From NCBI RefSeq assembly GCF_000004075.3, contig NC_026657.2:36008732-36072731 (forward strand): a DNA stretch of 64,000 nucleotides, written 5' to 3'. Shown in pieces: positions 12,916 to 25,640 of the stretch. Below the pieces are notes generated by a model that saw nothing but the letters and a program-made list of their open reading frames with translations, made no database searches and was not told where the DNA came from. The translations under genes were made by a program, and so were the position numbers. This DNA comes from Cucumis sativus (taxonomy: Eukaryota; Streptophyta; Magnoliopsida; Cucurbitales; Cucurbitaceae). The stretch's first letter is position 1. Every line of letters begins with the position of its first letter.

Positions 12916-15639
12916 TTTATGGACTCTTAATCTTTTTTCTCAACTATGAATTGGTCAAACGTGTTAAGAGTGAAAAACAATTGAATGAGATGTGCATTTG
13001 AAATATTTTCAAAACTATGAGGGTGTCCATAATTTAAACATCCTTTTGTTATATATAATATTTGCCAAGTCAACTATACACAAATTTTATTTGGCAGTTT
13101 GTGTAATGTAAAATCATATGTATTTTCCGGGTGGTGAGGCTCAACCTGCTGCCCACTTGGTTTTGAATAGTCACCAATTTTCAATTTATATACATATATT
13201 TGATGAATACATGCACCCCTTTCCTAAGTTTACACATCTACTTTAACTTTAATTTTCAAACAACAATCCTTGGTGATTCAATCAGTAGACATATAAAGAG
13301 TTGCTTAATTAGTTGTTTCGTACTTTATTTAATTGTGCGAACGTAAATCTTTAGTGTCTGTAGACTATTTTGTGGTCTCTCTAGATAGTTAGGTCAAGTT
13401 ATGTGATCTATAATGTTTCATTGTTGTTCTAAGTGGTTTTAGGGACGACTCATCTCTTTATAAACATTTTCTCTTGAGTTGTGTGTTCTTTTTTATATGC
13501 GTGTTTAATGGGTATGCAATTTGCGTTATTTGTATTAAAGAACAAAGTCTTGACACATAACTCTAACAATTAATACAGTCTCTTATGATATTGATGAAAT
13601 GACCAAATGTTCAAATTCTTTTGTATTCTTTTTTCACACGGATAAAAGAGATAAAACTTTGATATAGGACTAATCTAATTTATTTATTTTTTTCAACTCT
13701 AAATAAAAATGTTAAAAACTAACATTTGATTATATAAATCAACTTTATTTATGGTTTTGACTAATAATATCACCCAAAGTACGGTTAAGCTTCGTTGTTT
13801 AAGAAATTAGATAATTTAATGTTAATGGTAGCTTTACTTAGTGATATTAGAATAAAGTTATCATTTTTTAAATATAAGTATATCCAATAAAGAAATGTTA
13901 TGTATTGATATTGTTTAATTGAGTTTAATTTATAATAACGTTTTGTTTTAAGATTAATTTATAATAATGTTATAGATGAATCATATAGTGTATTGGTGAG
14001 GATGTGGAGATAATATTCTTTTGATTATTAGTTGTCTTTTTAGAATATAAAAATCCTTTAGCATATTTGACTAGTTCCTGGCATTGAAATTTTCAAGTAA
14101 ATAACTAAATTTAAAGAAAATTTATTATGAATAACAAAAAGAAAAAAGAAAAATATAGTAAAATTTTAAAATTTACAAAGGATAGATATGTTTTATAAAT
14201 TTTATAGTTGATTTTTGTGTATTTGAAAAATGTTTCTAAATTAAATAATATAATAAATTTGATGTGAGAACAAAAACTTCAAATATTGAGAGATAATTAT
14301 CAAATGAAATAATTACGAGTCAACTCAATTGGTATTTCCACAGCTAACCTAACTTTAGGGTAAACGTTTTTCTTTGAAAATCCTTCTTTTTGGTTTTGGA
14401 ATGGAAAATGACTCCATTTTTAAATAATTATGTAAATATGTACAAATTACAATCACACTGAAGTCTTAATTGTTAATGTCAATTCTTTAAACAACAAAAA
14501 AATAAAGGAAGAAGAAGAAATTGTCAATAAAGATGTGGAGGTTCAACTTTTTGCAAATTGTGGATGAAATAATATTCATGGCATGCACATCAATTGAAAA
14601 TACTTTATTAAATTTATTATAAATTATAAATCTATTAGAAATATTTAAATTAGAAAATTTTCTTATAAATATTGTAATAGATTCCTCAAAGTTTACCCCT
14701 TGGTTAGGGGAGGTATTGATACGCAGTTATAAGAAAAGACAATTGTTTACATTGATGATGGTATGGGATATTTCGAGTGAAACAAAAAACAAAATCATTG
14801 AAGCAAATTTGAAAAATATGTTATCAATTTGAAGTTATACATGTGTGGGCTGGTTCTTCCGAACACAGTGTGATATTATAGCCATGACCTCAGGATGCCA
14901 AACAAAGTAGTCTAGAAACTCCAAAAGACGTAGTCATAGTGGAGAGGGTTGTTGAAAATTAAACAGTTTTTAAATTTGTAGATAAGTTGTACATGAACTA
15001 TGAGTTGGATTAAATATATTTGAGTTTTATTTTGGATAAGAGTTAAAGCATATTAATGTATGCATGAGAAGTAATTAACTCACCAACTTCATGTATTTGG
15101 TATGGAAGATATGAATTTAGATTTGTTCGTGACAATTCTATGAGTGGAATTTGTATTAGTTTAAACAATGTGTGGTGGAACAAAACAGAAAAAGGGTTCG
15201 ATTAAAAAGTGTGAACCAAATTTGAAAAATTATTTAAATAAAAATGATTTTTTTCCTTACAAATATATATATATTTTTAATTTCTTAAAAGAAAGTATGA
15301 ACAAAATAGAATATGTCATCGTCCTAAAAATAAAATATTTTAGGATGATAATATCCAATAGCATGTACATTCAAATAACGAATTCAAAACATTATTCATT
15401 TATGTTTAGTTTTCTTGTACAACATTGTATATAAACTATCTTATCAATAAAAAAATAAATGAATGACCTTTTAGCAAACAAATACACATAAAAAGTTGGT
15501 TCTAGTTCTAGCTGGTTGAGAATTAATAAAAAGAATGGTATTGTGATGATGATTTTTTTTATGTACAAAATCTTACGAATCTGAGTATAATATAATACAT
15601 AAGAAATTACCTAACAATGAGGTGATGGTTAGTTATCGA
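12916..15639. other. intergenic stretch upstream of LRR-RLK 1
   Basis: Apart from the W-box motifs listed separately, I see only AT-rich DNA. The open frame at 15168-15434 is low-complexity and Lys/Asn/Phe-rich, typical of chance AT-rich frames. The part around 14850-14960 is less AT-rich and could be repeat-derived, but I cannot identify it. Confidence 0.5.
12953..13397 (-). promoter_or_regulatory. W-box motifs upstream of the first LRR-RLK
   Basis: Reading on the gene's strand, TTGACC occurs at 12953-12958 and again at 13392-13397, and TTGACT at 13068-13073, all within about 480 bp of the start codon. A TATATATAA-like stretch lies near 13050. TTGACC/T is the WRKY factor binding core, and WRKY control is known for FRK1-type immune receptor kinases. 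Short motifs occur by chance, so this is suggestive only. Confidence 0.4.
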
Positions 15640-18600
15640 CTACCTCGCCTCTGGACAAAACAGAGAAACATGATCTTCAACTACAGATTCAGGTTGAGGA
15701 TTGTTGTTACTTTGAGCTAACTCCATTTTCAAACATTCATTCAAATCGATCACAACTTGGCTCATGGTTGGCCTATTTGTAGACATAGGAGATGCACATG
15801 ACATTGCTATTTCAACCGCTTTCCAAATGGTGTTCACCTCAAAATCTTCTTTCAATTTTGGATCGATGATGGAACTGATATCACCTTGAGAAACCATTGA
15901 GTCAACCCACTGATAGATATGTGTTATCTTGTCTTGAGTCTTTGTCAAAACTGGTCTTCCAGTTATGATTTCTAGAAGAACAATTCCAAAGCCATAAACG
16001 TCACTTTTTTCATTTAATCTATAAGATGTGTAGTACCTGACAACGAATGGAACGTTAGGAGACTTAGAAAGATAGTTTGGAGTTATTTGATAATTGTTAG
16101 GAAATCATTTGAATATTAGCTAGTAAGAGTAAGATCTTTAAAACATTTAGACGGATTTGAACTTACTCAGGGTCAAGGTAACCGGGAGTGCCGACCACAT
16201 TGGTTGTGACATGAGTGGCACTATCGTCAACAGGAAAAATTCTCGATAAGCCGAAATCAGATACTTTTGCTCGAAAGTTGTCATCCAACAAGATGTTGGA
16301 AGATTTTACATCTCTATGTACAATAGCTGGCTTTATACCAGAATGCAAGTATTGCAATCCTAAATCACAAAGAAATTAGAGAACAATAAGAATCTGAGAG
16401 AAGTGGCATTCACCAAACAAATCTGAGCATACTGAGCTATATATTATTAACTAACCTTGTGCTGCATCAACTGCTATATGAAGTCTGTCTATCCAGTTCA
16501 ATAAAGCCGACTTGCCATCTGCATGGCATTCATATCAAAAGTAAGAATTTATTATGAAAGTTCAAAACTCCAATTTTTTATGTTTGTGTTAAATAGGTAA
16601 ATGAACTTTTAAAGTATCTAATAGATCAATTAACTTTCGATGTTGGGTATAACAAGTCATCTCATACAAATTATGCTTTTTAAAACTAATAAATCTATTA
16701 GACATCAATATGAATTTCACCTATTTGGCAAAAACTTCTGGGACCAAAATTGGAATTTAACCCTCAAATTATTCTTTTCTGATTTAGTCATTTACATAAC
16801 AAGAAAACAGCGTAATCAGAAAAATATATTTTACTGAACAATGACCAAAACCAGACCTGACATGATAGATCCTAGGTTCCCTCTGCCCATGTACTCGTAG
16901 ATAAGTCCTTTGTAGGCTGGCGTATTGCAATACCCAACAAGTCCAGTCAGGTTTCTGTGGTGAACCCTCATAAGGAGTTCAACCTGCAATTATTTGAATT
17001 TTGGGTGTCAAATAAGAGAACTTCTAGTATTGATGAATGAATTTCTAAACATTGAAGGTTAACTTGCAATTATTTAAACGATGTTCATCCAAATTAATTT
17101 TGAATGATTAAAAACATGTTTAATGTTTGTAGTTGTTGTCAAAGTTCCAAACCTCTGCTTGAAATTGTTGATACCCTTGAACTGATCGAGGAGACAGCAT
17201 TTTGACAGCTACTTCATCGTTCCCTATTTTTCCATAGTAAACTCTTCCAAAGCCTCCCTCTCCAAGCATACGCTCGAAATTGTTTGTCATTCTTAGGACA
17301 TCCGAGTATGAATAACATCTCTTGGTCGTGTCCCAATTTTGAGATATATCAACAGTTTGTTTCACATCTCCCAGTTCAGCTCCTAAATTGATAGCACAAT
17401 CGCTTAGATATTTGTGAAGTGGAAATGGCAAGAAAATCAATTTAAGGCTGTAAATTCATTGAAAACCGTAACATATGAACACACCTTTTGATTTTCTTCT
17501 TTTTGTCCTCCAAAAGATAGCCGCTGCAATTAAGAACGAAAGCAGAAAAAATCCAACAACTGATGCTACTACAGGAACAACAATATTTCTTTTGCGTGGA
17601 GCCGTAGCAAACAAATTTGGATTGTCACCAAATCTATCAGAAGAAGAAACAGACAATAAAGAGGAATTCAACACCTCATTTGTATGAAACATGCTATTTG
17701 ATCCAGATTTCATATGCTTAATTTTCGAAAACTAAAAACGAAATGTGCCTTAAATAAACTGTTTTCAGCCTTCATAACGCACCAAAAAATTATGTTAATT
17801 CTTTACTGAAGTTTTGGAGAACTATACCTTAATGTCAGAGAGCCATTATTGGACTTCTCTACGAGCTGAGCCGGAATTAGTCCTGAAAGCTTGTTTCTTT
17901 CCAAGATTCTGCAATAGAAAAATACAGAGTGTGAGCAATCATTCAAGCCAAAGTAAAAACTGTCTGTCGAACTACTGTTGTGTAACTTACAGCACTCGCA
18001 AGGATGACAATTGAATGAGAAAATCAGGCACTGGTCCACTCAAACTATTGTTTGATAGATCTCTAAAACATAAACCAAAAATTAAGTATCAGCACGGCAC
18101 CAATATATTAGTTAAAAATACTTATTTTGTTGTAATGAACCGATAATTATACTTACAGATTCTCCAGCATTTTAAGATTTTCTATTTCTCGAGGTATTTC
18201 CCCTGTCAGTCCACTGGAGGATAAATTCCTAATTGAAAGTTGAGCCATTTCAGTGAGAAAACCATACAAATGAAGTTCCAAGAAACAAGGATGGAAGAAA
18301 CTTACAAGGATATGATTCTGGGAGGCTCAAAATTCAGAAAGCTACAGTTGAGTCCTTGCCAAATGAATTCCCTTGGGGCACAGGGATCACCTTGCCAGTT
18401 TCTTTTAACTCCATAAATGGCCTTGATGTTTTCAATGGCGAGAACTGAAAAGTTCAAAATATGCTGTTTAGATAATGCGTTATTCTATAGAGACTCCTAA
18501 TTGAAATGGATGGTTTGATTTTCTTGTCCCAACCCATTCTTTTCTACCCTAAATATACTTTTTATGCTTTAATGTTTCATTTTTTTTGGAGTATTTTCTT

Positions 18601-21270
18601 TACAATCTAGTCCCTGATGTAAAAAAAAGTTCCAATGCAATTCTTGATGCATTACATCAATAATTTTCAGTTCATTCTTTCCTAATTTTCGGTGAAATGT
18701 TCAAATTACTACCATTCAAACCACAAACATGTCAATAATTAAAATTAATTGTGGATGAAGAACAATAAGACATAGTCCCAAGTTAATAATGAAGATCTTA
18801 GAACCAAAAAACTTAAAGGAAAAAAAAAAAACATTTAATTCCTTCCATTTTTTTTTCTCTGTTTGATAACTTTTTCTTTCTATTCTTTTATTATTCAAAT
18901 GATATTTTTTCTGATCATTTTTGCGATACATTCCATATTTTTTTAAGGCTACTTTCAAGTTTGCTCAATTTTATTGTGTGCCATGAAGTTTTAGAACTAA
19001 CTAAACTAAAACAAACTTCAAAAACAATACCTTATCCTTAAACTGCCATTAAAGTTTTATTTTATTTATAAGGTGTGTTTAGAGTAAAAGGTGAGCCATG
19101 ATAATTTATGACTAGTGTGTTGATTATTTTAATATGTGTTTGTGTTATAGACTATTTTAGTTTGAGAAAGAAATAATAAATAATGTAACGAAAAATTAAA
19201 AAAATGATAAATGTTTAAATAGTAAAAATGTAGCAAATAGTAAATCTCTAGTGAATAGAAGCCTTTGAAATAGAGTTTATGATAGTTAATTAAAAATTTT
19301 AAGTAGTAATTACTCTAGCAAGAGGTGGTTAACGTAGTTTCATGATTCTCGCCCAAACCCCCCTAAGAGAGCATTAAGGGCTAGGATTATCCTAAATACA
19401 ACAATAACCATTAAAACTTTACTATTATCATTTTATTTTGGACATTTTTTAAATAGCTCAATAAAGTAAAATATTTATAAGTGTCATTTTTTTTATATGA
19501 ATGTCATTAGAAGAATATCACATAATTTGAAATTTTGTGATAAATATTTTATTAAATTTGTTATTTTTAGACAATTCCCTTTCTACATTGGTGTTTATTA
19601 TTTCCTTCTCCAACTAAACTAACATGGTATTGATGGAGACTAAAATTAAAATAATCTCCACAAAACAAAAAAGAATTATGAGTTTATAGGTCAATTATTA
19701 TGAGTTAGCCCATAAAGATAATATGAATTGTTATTGTCTCTAATATTGTGTGTCATCCATCTAATGGCCACTCACTCACTATACTCACTTTATCCTACTT
19801 CCCACTAAATGCAAAGCTACACTTTCCCTTTGTCAAGAAGGATCAAAACTGATCATTGATCGATATTCAAAGGGGATTTTGAGAAATATGTGAATGTTAA
19901 GAGCACCAAAATGAAACTTAAACCCTAAATGCAGAGCAATGAGAAATGAGTAAAGTTAATAGAAGTTCATACCATCTTCCCCACTGGTCTCTGATTCCGA
20001 GAAATTAAGAACTCGATAAATCTCAAGAGCATTGAGAATGGGAGGAAGAGTTGAATTGGGAGTTCTAACGAAGGAGATCTGGTAGTTTCCCCCTGTCAGA
20101 GGCGCGGTGCTGTAAAACACCAATTCCTCTAAGTACCTGGGAGAAAGCGATTCATTATGCCACCGTCTTCCGTTCAATAATACGTCGAACTCTCTAGATT
20201 CATTCGCTTTAAGCACCTTTAGCTCCGCAAAATACATGTACACGAAAAACGCCGTCGTCGAATCCGGCGGCTCCCAAAAGAACGCCATCGGAGCGCTTTC
20301 GTTACTCGGTGTCGCCGCTGTGTTCATAACTGCCGGAGCCGGCTGGAAGAAGAGCGGATCGTTGACGGAAACTTTCTCCGAAGTGTTTATAGTTGTCCAT
20401 CCTCGAATAGGAACTGGGGGATCCCAGATTCGATCGTAGACATCGTCTTTATACCTTCGCACAATTTTAAAAAACAGTAATTGCTTAAATTCAAATTTCA
20501 AATTTCGTATCAAGAATTCAAACTGATAGATCAAATTTGAAAAAGGAACCTGATAGTTTGATTATCAAGGGTGCCGTAGTCAAGGCGTACGAAACTAGCA
20601 ACTGTCAAAGATCCAGTATCGTATGCAGTGTCTTCCAGAGGCCTTAATTCCAAAGCAGAAATAAACGGAGTTCCAGTTCCATTATTCACAACACAGATTT
20701 GCACATCATTTGATGAAACTATATGCACAATTTCCTTCCTCACTGTGAAATCTCCTACAAATGCAACCGAGTCCCAAAAATTCGCTCCAAAATACAGATT
20801 AAATTCAGGCAGAGTCCTTCTACCATCGTAATTTCCGTACCGAAACACAGCTCGAATCAAATACTTCGTCCCGTTCCTCACTTTCAATTTGTAGCAATTC
20901 CTAATTCCTTCCGGAAAGCTCCTCACACTCCACAGCGGCTGTTTCAAGACATTGTTTATATTATCAGCGGAAATGTTGTGGATTTCACCGGAATTAATGA
21001 AGGACGCATCGGATTCGTATATTATTCCGGTGTTTGGCTCTGTGTATGTGGAATTCGCCGGAAGCCCACAATCTAAACTGATGAAACCTGAGCATCAAAA
21101 TGGTAGAATTGCAAGAATTCAGCGAAAAATTATTGTGCGGAAATCAAATTTGATTGTGAATTGATTGAGGGTTAATTTAGTTACATACCTGAAGGATTCT
21201 GTGAAGAGACGAAATGAAAGAGAGCGAAACTGGAAAGAAGAAGGAGGAGGAAGAATTGGAGAGCTGCCAT
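15640..21270 (-). CDS. malectin-like LRR receptor-like Ser/Thr kinase (LRR-I subfamily), 13 exons
   Basis: Second array member, 874 aa. Exons: 21270-21189, 21087-20550, 20454-19973, 18444-18306, 18228-18157, 18062-17991, 17908-17828, 17633-17485, 17382-17153, 16983-16857, 16518-16456, 16359-16167, 16036-15640 (2625 nt, in frame). The start ATG opens a strong signal peptide (Leu-rich, residues 1-24, ending VSSQ). The malectin-like domain spans about 28-367, with the YDRIWDPP element typical of the family. The LRR cap, starting [11 protein letters not shown] and containing WQGDPC, and the repeats lie at 368-489. The membrane span is about 507-531. The kinase has [19 protein letters not shown] (catalytic Asp about 695), DFGLSR (Asp about 713) and GTPGYLDPE, all intact. 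Intron 3 (1.5 kb) is the longest. Exons 2-3 are visibly more GC-rich than the surroundings, as expected for coding DNA. It is probably a cell-surface receptor with unknown ligand. Confidence 0.9.
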
Positions 21271-21490
21271 TAAGGAATTACTGAAGAATTAGGGATATGT
21301 TTATTGACAAAATTGATTAAGCAAATGAGAAAGTTCCTGCTTTCAAGCTTTTGTTCTTCAGCTTGTCAAAATCGATGGCGTCTCAGAGGGGAAAAAATAA
21401 ATATTGATAAATATAGATGGGCGCGAAATTTTCAACACAGAATACTTGTGTTCAATGTTGTGAAAAATAAAGTTTTTTTTTTTTTAATTA

Positions 21491-21610
21491 ACAACTTAGC
21501 TCAATTGTATCAAAATCAAAAATTGAAGGCTAGGTCTCCCATTCAAATAAGCAAATAAACAATATTTGTGTTACAATCTTAATCAAGTCTTGGGTTCAAA
21601 TCTCCATCCT
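21491..21610 (+). repeat. possible SINE-like sequence with Pol III box motifs
   Basis: A TAGCTCAATTGTAT stretch resembling a tRNA A box lies about 95 bp before TGGGTTCAAATCTCC, which resembles a B box. Together they suggest a tRNA-derived SINE remnant. A similar pair occurs at 45045-45112. No tail or target duplication was resolved. Confidence 0.3.
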
Positions 21611-21779
21611 GTTTATACAAAGGAAAAATAAAGTTTATTAAAAGGAATTAACTTTTTTCAAAGCAACTAAACCATGATAACATGACCTTTTGTAGTATCT
21701 ATTATTTAAAAATTTCACTATAAAAGTAGGCTTACATGCTTGTATTTTAAATGTTTATTAAATACTTTTTGACATGATA

Positions 21780-21880
21780 TAATAATATTTACAACATGGT
21801 TACTCGATAATAGAATTTGATAAATTTTACTATATTTGTAAATTTTTTAACATTTTAATATATACTTAATTATTTTGAAT
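21780..21880. repeat. truncated copy (right half) of the 200-bp MITE
   Basis: From ACAACATGGT to TATACTTAATTATTTTGAAT this matches the right half of the element at 37579-37779, including its terminal arm and part of the flank. The left half is absent. Confidence 0.6.
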
Positions 21881-22980
21881 CTAAATATTAAATTTACAGC
21901 TATATGAAAACAATAACTTAGATGAAGTAACAAGACTTTAAAAACACTTTTTAATCTTGAAAGTTTTAAAAGACAAGGACTTATTACTTTTGTGTATTAG
22001 ATAAAAACACAATTATGGAGTCAAGAATATGGAACCACCAATTATCCTAAGATGGTAATTGATCACATCTATTGAAATTATATTAAAAAGTATCAGACTT
22101 ATTGTTTATTTAGTAGTTGGATGCTTTAATATTTGATGGTAACTTTTAACCTTTAGCCTTTAAAATGTTTTCATTACGTGGTTGAGATGATGTGGATATA
22201 TGATATTTCTATTAAATAAATGTTGTCCAATTAGGGGTGTCTCTCTTGTTAGATATAGATGACAACTAGTACTACACAAGTAGACATACATGCACACTAG
22301 TGCGAGGCAGGTGGACTTAGTTAATATCTACTAGATCCCTAGTTGCATCTTCAATTAACCACAACCATATCATCCATTCTGTAGTTTTAAACCCTAAATA
22401 AAATAGTTGTATGCATCAACTTACCGGCATTAAACCTCGTGTTTAATTTTAAAATATAGTGTAAGAAGTATTTACAGTATTGTTTTCTCATACTTGATGA
22501 TGTCTTATATATGTGTTTGACATTCGAATATTTTTTAAGAAATTTGAAAAAAAATTAAAATTTGTATTTGTTGTGTACAAAGAATAAAGCTAAACAAAAA
22601 TAGTATTTTGTGTATATAATACGGTAGAATTAAAAGTACTAATTAATACTTTTAGTTGAGTTCGTTTAATGTAACATTATGGTTGAATTATAAGTTTAGT
22701 GTTTTCCAAGTTTTAAAATTGTTACTAATATGTATATTTTAAAAACTATTTAATAAATGTGTAATTTTTTTTATTTTAGTTTAACTCTACTTATGTTTAA
22801 GTAATTTTTTTTAAAGAAAGTCTAACTAAGTATGGTAATTGAGATGTTATTATATTTATGCATGTCTTTATTTGTTGTAGTAAAAAAGAAAAAAAACGAC
22901 CACTCTTTTTTGTTACGGTTTGTTTCATCATGACGTAAATGTTTCTTTAATGGAAATTATGGTCATTTTAGAAATAATAA

Positions 22981-23162
22981 TTAAGTATATATCAATGCTA
23001 TTTTTTTTTCTTTTGCAAATATAGCAAAATTAATTGCTGATAGACTCGTATGGTTTATCAATGATAGACTAATATTTGCAACATAGTCTATCAGTAACAG
23101 ACTTGTATTATTAATAGAAATTGATAAATTTTGCTTTTAAATCTATATATATATATTTTTTT
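22981..23162. repeat. copy of the 200-bp MITE
   Basis: It begins TTAAGTATATATCAATGCT like the terminal arm of 37579-37779 and carries the internal motifs GCAAATATAGCAAAAT, AATATTTGCAACATAGTCTATCAG and GATAAATTTTGC. The right terminus is eroded into an AT microsatellite. Confidence 0.65.
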
Positions 23163-23559
23163 GAAGTAAATTACACATGAAGTTGTTTGCTTTTAAAGTT
23201 GAGAAAAAAGAACCCCCACTCATGTACTAAAAAACAAAATGGTACTCTCAAAGCCAAATCTTTTGTCAAAAATTACAGCTTAGGAAAACCCTTGAATTTT
23301 TTTTTTCTTAAATAAAAAACTATATATTTCTTTTTATAGTCAATATATGATTAAATTAATGTAAGTTAAGTTTAAGTTTAATGATGGAAGGAAAACACTG
23401 AAAGACATGTTTGGGGCTCTCTGTTTCGGACAAGGTTTAAGATTTAGGTTTGAGGATTAGGATTAGGATTAAGATTTAAAATAACATGTATGTCATTATT
23501 ATTCTTCAACCTTATGGGTATTTGTTTCGAGGGTTGAGAAAAAGTTTATAAACCAACTT

Positions 23560-24021
23560 TCAACACCACCTTCGATGATCATTTCCGGCCAATAATCTTC
23601 AACCACCACCTTCAGTGACTCTACTAGCAAACTTCCAACAACCAACTCCAACTACAACAACGGACACATACCACCAATTAACCTTAAAAAAATTTTAATA
23701 AAACATTTTTAGGGTTATGTTTAGGTTAATCTTTGGTGATTGTAGTTGGTCAATCTCCGACCATGACCTCAAGTGACTTTATCGACAAACTTCTTAAAAC
23801 CAACTCTGCGACCATCCCTAACCCAACCTCTTGTCGTTACCAATCAACCTTGAAATTTTTTAATAAAAACATCTTTAGAGTTTAGGCTAATCTTCAATGA
23901 TCATCATCGAACAATCTTAGACCACCACCTCTGGTGACTCTAGTAGCGAACTTTCGATAATCAACTCCGAAAAGCGTCGCCATCGATCATTCTAGAAAAA
24001 TTTTAATAAAACATTTTTAGT
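23560..24021. repeat. degenerate tandem repeat, about three copies of 140-170 bp
   Basis: Three consecutive units each contain a variant of CCACCACCTTCAGTGACTCTA, then AACTTC..ACAACCAACTCC, and close with TTTTAATAAAACATTTTTAG. The closing motif appears near 23692, 23858 and 24000. The units differ at many positions, so the duplication is old. The sense-strand translation is Pro/Thr-rich but has no sustained frame. Confidence 0.65.
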
Positions 24022-24727
24022 ATATATAACAAACAAAAAAAACTTGTATATACAAATATTTAAAAAATAAATTTAACACATTTTGATTTTATTTTAAGAA
24101 TTTTTTATTTATATAAAAATAAAAATTTTAAAATCCTTTGTTATAAGTCATTTCAAATACACTTTTTCTTTAATTATAATTAATTTTGTAAGTACACTTT
24201 TTTTTTTTGTTGCAAAATTATTTTATCTACTTCTTGAATTTGTTAATAGTCATGTATGAATATAGGAAGGTTGTAGTTAAATTTATTAAATGAACACGTT
24301 AATTAGCAAGATCTAATTAAATCAAATATCAATTTATGTAAAAATAAACTATAATATAAAATTGAAGACATACATTTCAATTAGTAATATACTAAGATGT
24401 ATAAATTAGTGGAACCTAAAATTCAAAGTATGTATTCAAAAATTGGTATTTTATGTACCTAATATATATATATTATATATATGCCAAAAAATAATAGTGA
24501 AAAAAAAAACAAACAACATATAGTACAGACTATAATAATTTGTACCTCAAACATAAACTATAATAACTCGAACTATAATACTTTACACCTCAAATAAATA
24601 CTACACTAATCCAAATGCTATAACAACCACAGATTATAATAACTCATTATATGTCCATAATGCCCCTTAAGTGTAGGGTTCAATAAAAGATTATCACGTG
24701 GTACTTGAAAGAAAAAACAAAAATTAT

Positions 24728-24750
24728 GATTATTATTATTATTATTATTT
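24728..24750. repeat. (ATT)n microsatellite
   Basis: A short run of uninterrupted ATT/TTA trinucleotides. Confidence 0.8.
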
Positions 24751-24849
24751 TAGGAAGAAAGAATAGAGGGCATGAGATTAGTTATATCCGAAGTTGTAGT
24801 GACAAATTTAGAAATTTCATTGATTGAGGTTTTGTAGATCAGTAAAAAT

Positions 24850-25319
24850 TGGGGGTGAAATTGGGTTGGATTGGGTTCGGAGACATTCTAAACCCAACCC
24901 ATATTTTCGAGTTATTTGGGTTGATAACCCAAATTTAATTTCTAACTCAACCCAACCCAACCCGTAAAATATGGGTTGGGTTGTCGGGTTGTATAGTTTT
25001 TTTTTTTAATGGTTATAAAAGTTCAAAATTGTTATGTTTAAATTTCAAACATACATAATTCAAAATTTCATACAATAAATTTAAAGTTTATATACCTAAT
25101 TTGTTTTTTATTAAATAATATATATTAATTTATATACCTAATTTATTAAATAATATTAATTCGGGTTGAGTTGGGTTAAACCAAAATTTTCAACCCTCCA
25201 ACCCGAGACCTAACCCAACCCAACAAAATCAAATTTTTTTAACATAACCCAACCCAACTCTTATAATATGAGTTGAGTAGTCTGGGTTATTCGGGTTCAA
25301 CACATATTCTTACACCACT
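24850..25319. mobile_element. non-autonomous hAT-like element rich in GGGTTGGGTT/AACCCAACCC
   Basis: The element of about 470 bp is flanked by identical 9-bp direct repeats AGTAAAAAT (24841-24849 and 25320-25328). This fits the 8-bp target duplications of hAT transposons, with one extra base by chance. Its ends are imperfect inverted repeats (TGGGGGTGAAA against the complement of CTTACACCACT). The interior consists of multiple AACCCAACCC and GGGTTGGGTT blocks in inverted orientation. There is no transposase gene. Confidence 0.6.
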
Positions 25320-25489
25320 AGTAAAAATAATATGGAAAAAAAATGTAAGGAGTGGACTTGAACTTAGCATTATTTTAGTTTTTATACATATATGTTTTTA
25401 TACAACCCTAAACATTTTTACTAGATTTTTTTTATTATTATTTATTTATTTGTAATTTTGAAATTTCTATGTTTGTAACTTTGTATAAG

Positions 25490-25640
25490 TGGTTCGGTTT
25501 TATTTATGCATATGTGGTCCGGTTTCCATTCAGTTTGGCACAAATGAGCGGTTTGGTTCGGTTTCAAATGATTTTTTTTTTTTTTTTGCGGTTCGGTGCA
25601 GTTTTAGCTTCAAACCGAACCGCGAACATCTCTACTGAAA
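25490..25640. repeat. GGTTCGG/CCGAACC-rich inverted repeat
   Basis: Blocks GTGGTTCGGTTTT, GCGGTTTGGTTCGG and GCGGTTCGG face CAAACCGAACCGCG at the right end. This matches a style of palindromic repeat common in plant intergenic DNA and is probably a truncated non-autonomous DNA transposon. No target duplication was found. Confidence 0.45.

Noticed and set aside
24860..25260. AACCCAACCC repeats as interstitial telomeric DNA
   Set aside because: The plant telomere unit is AAACCCT; these blocks are a different motif and sit inside a bounded hAT-like element.
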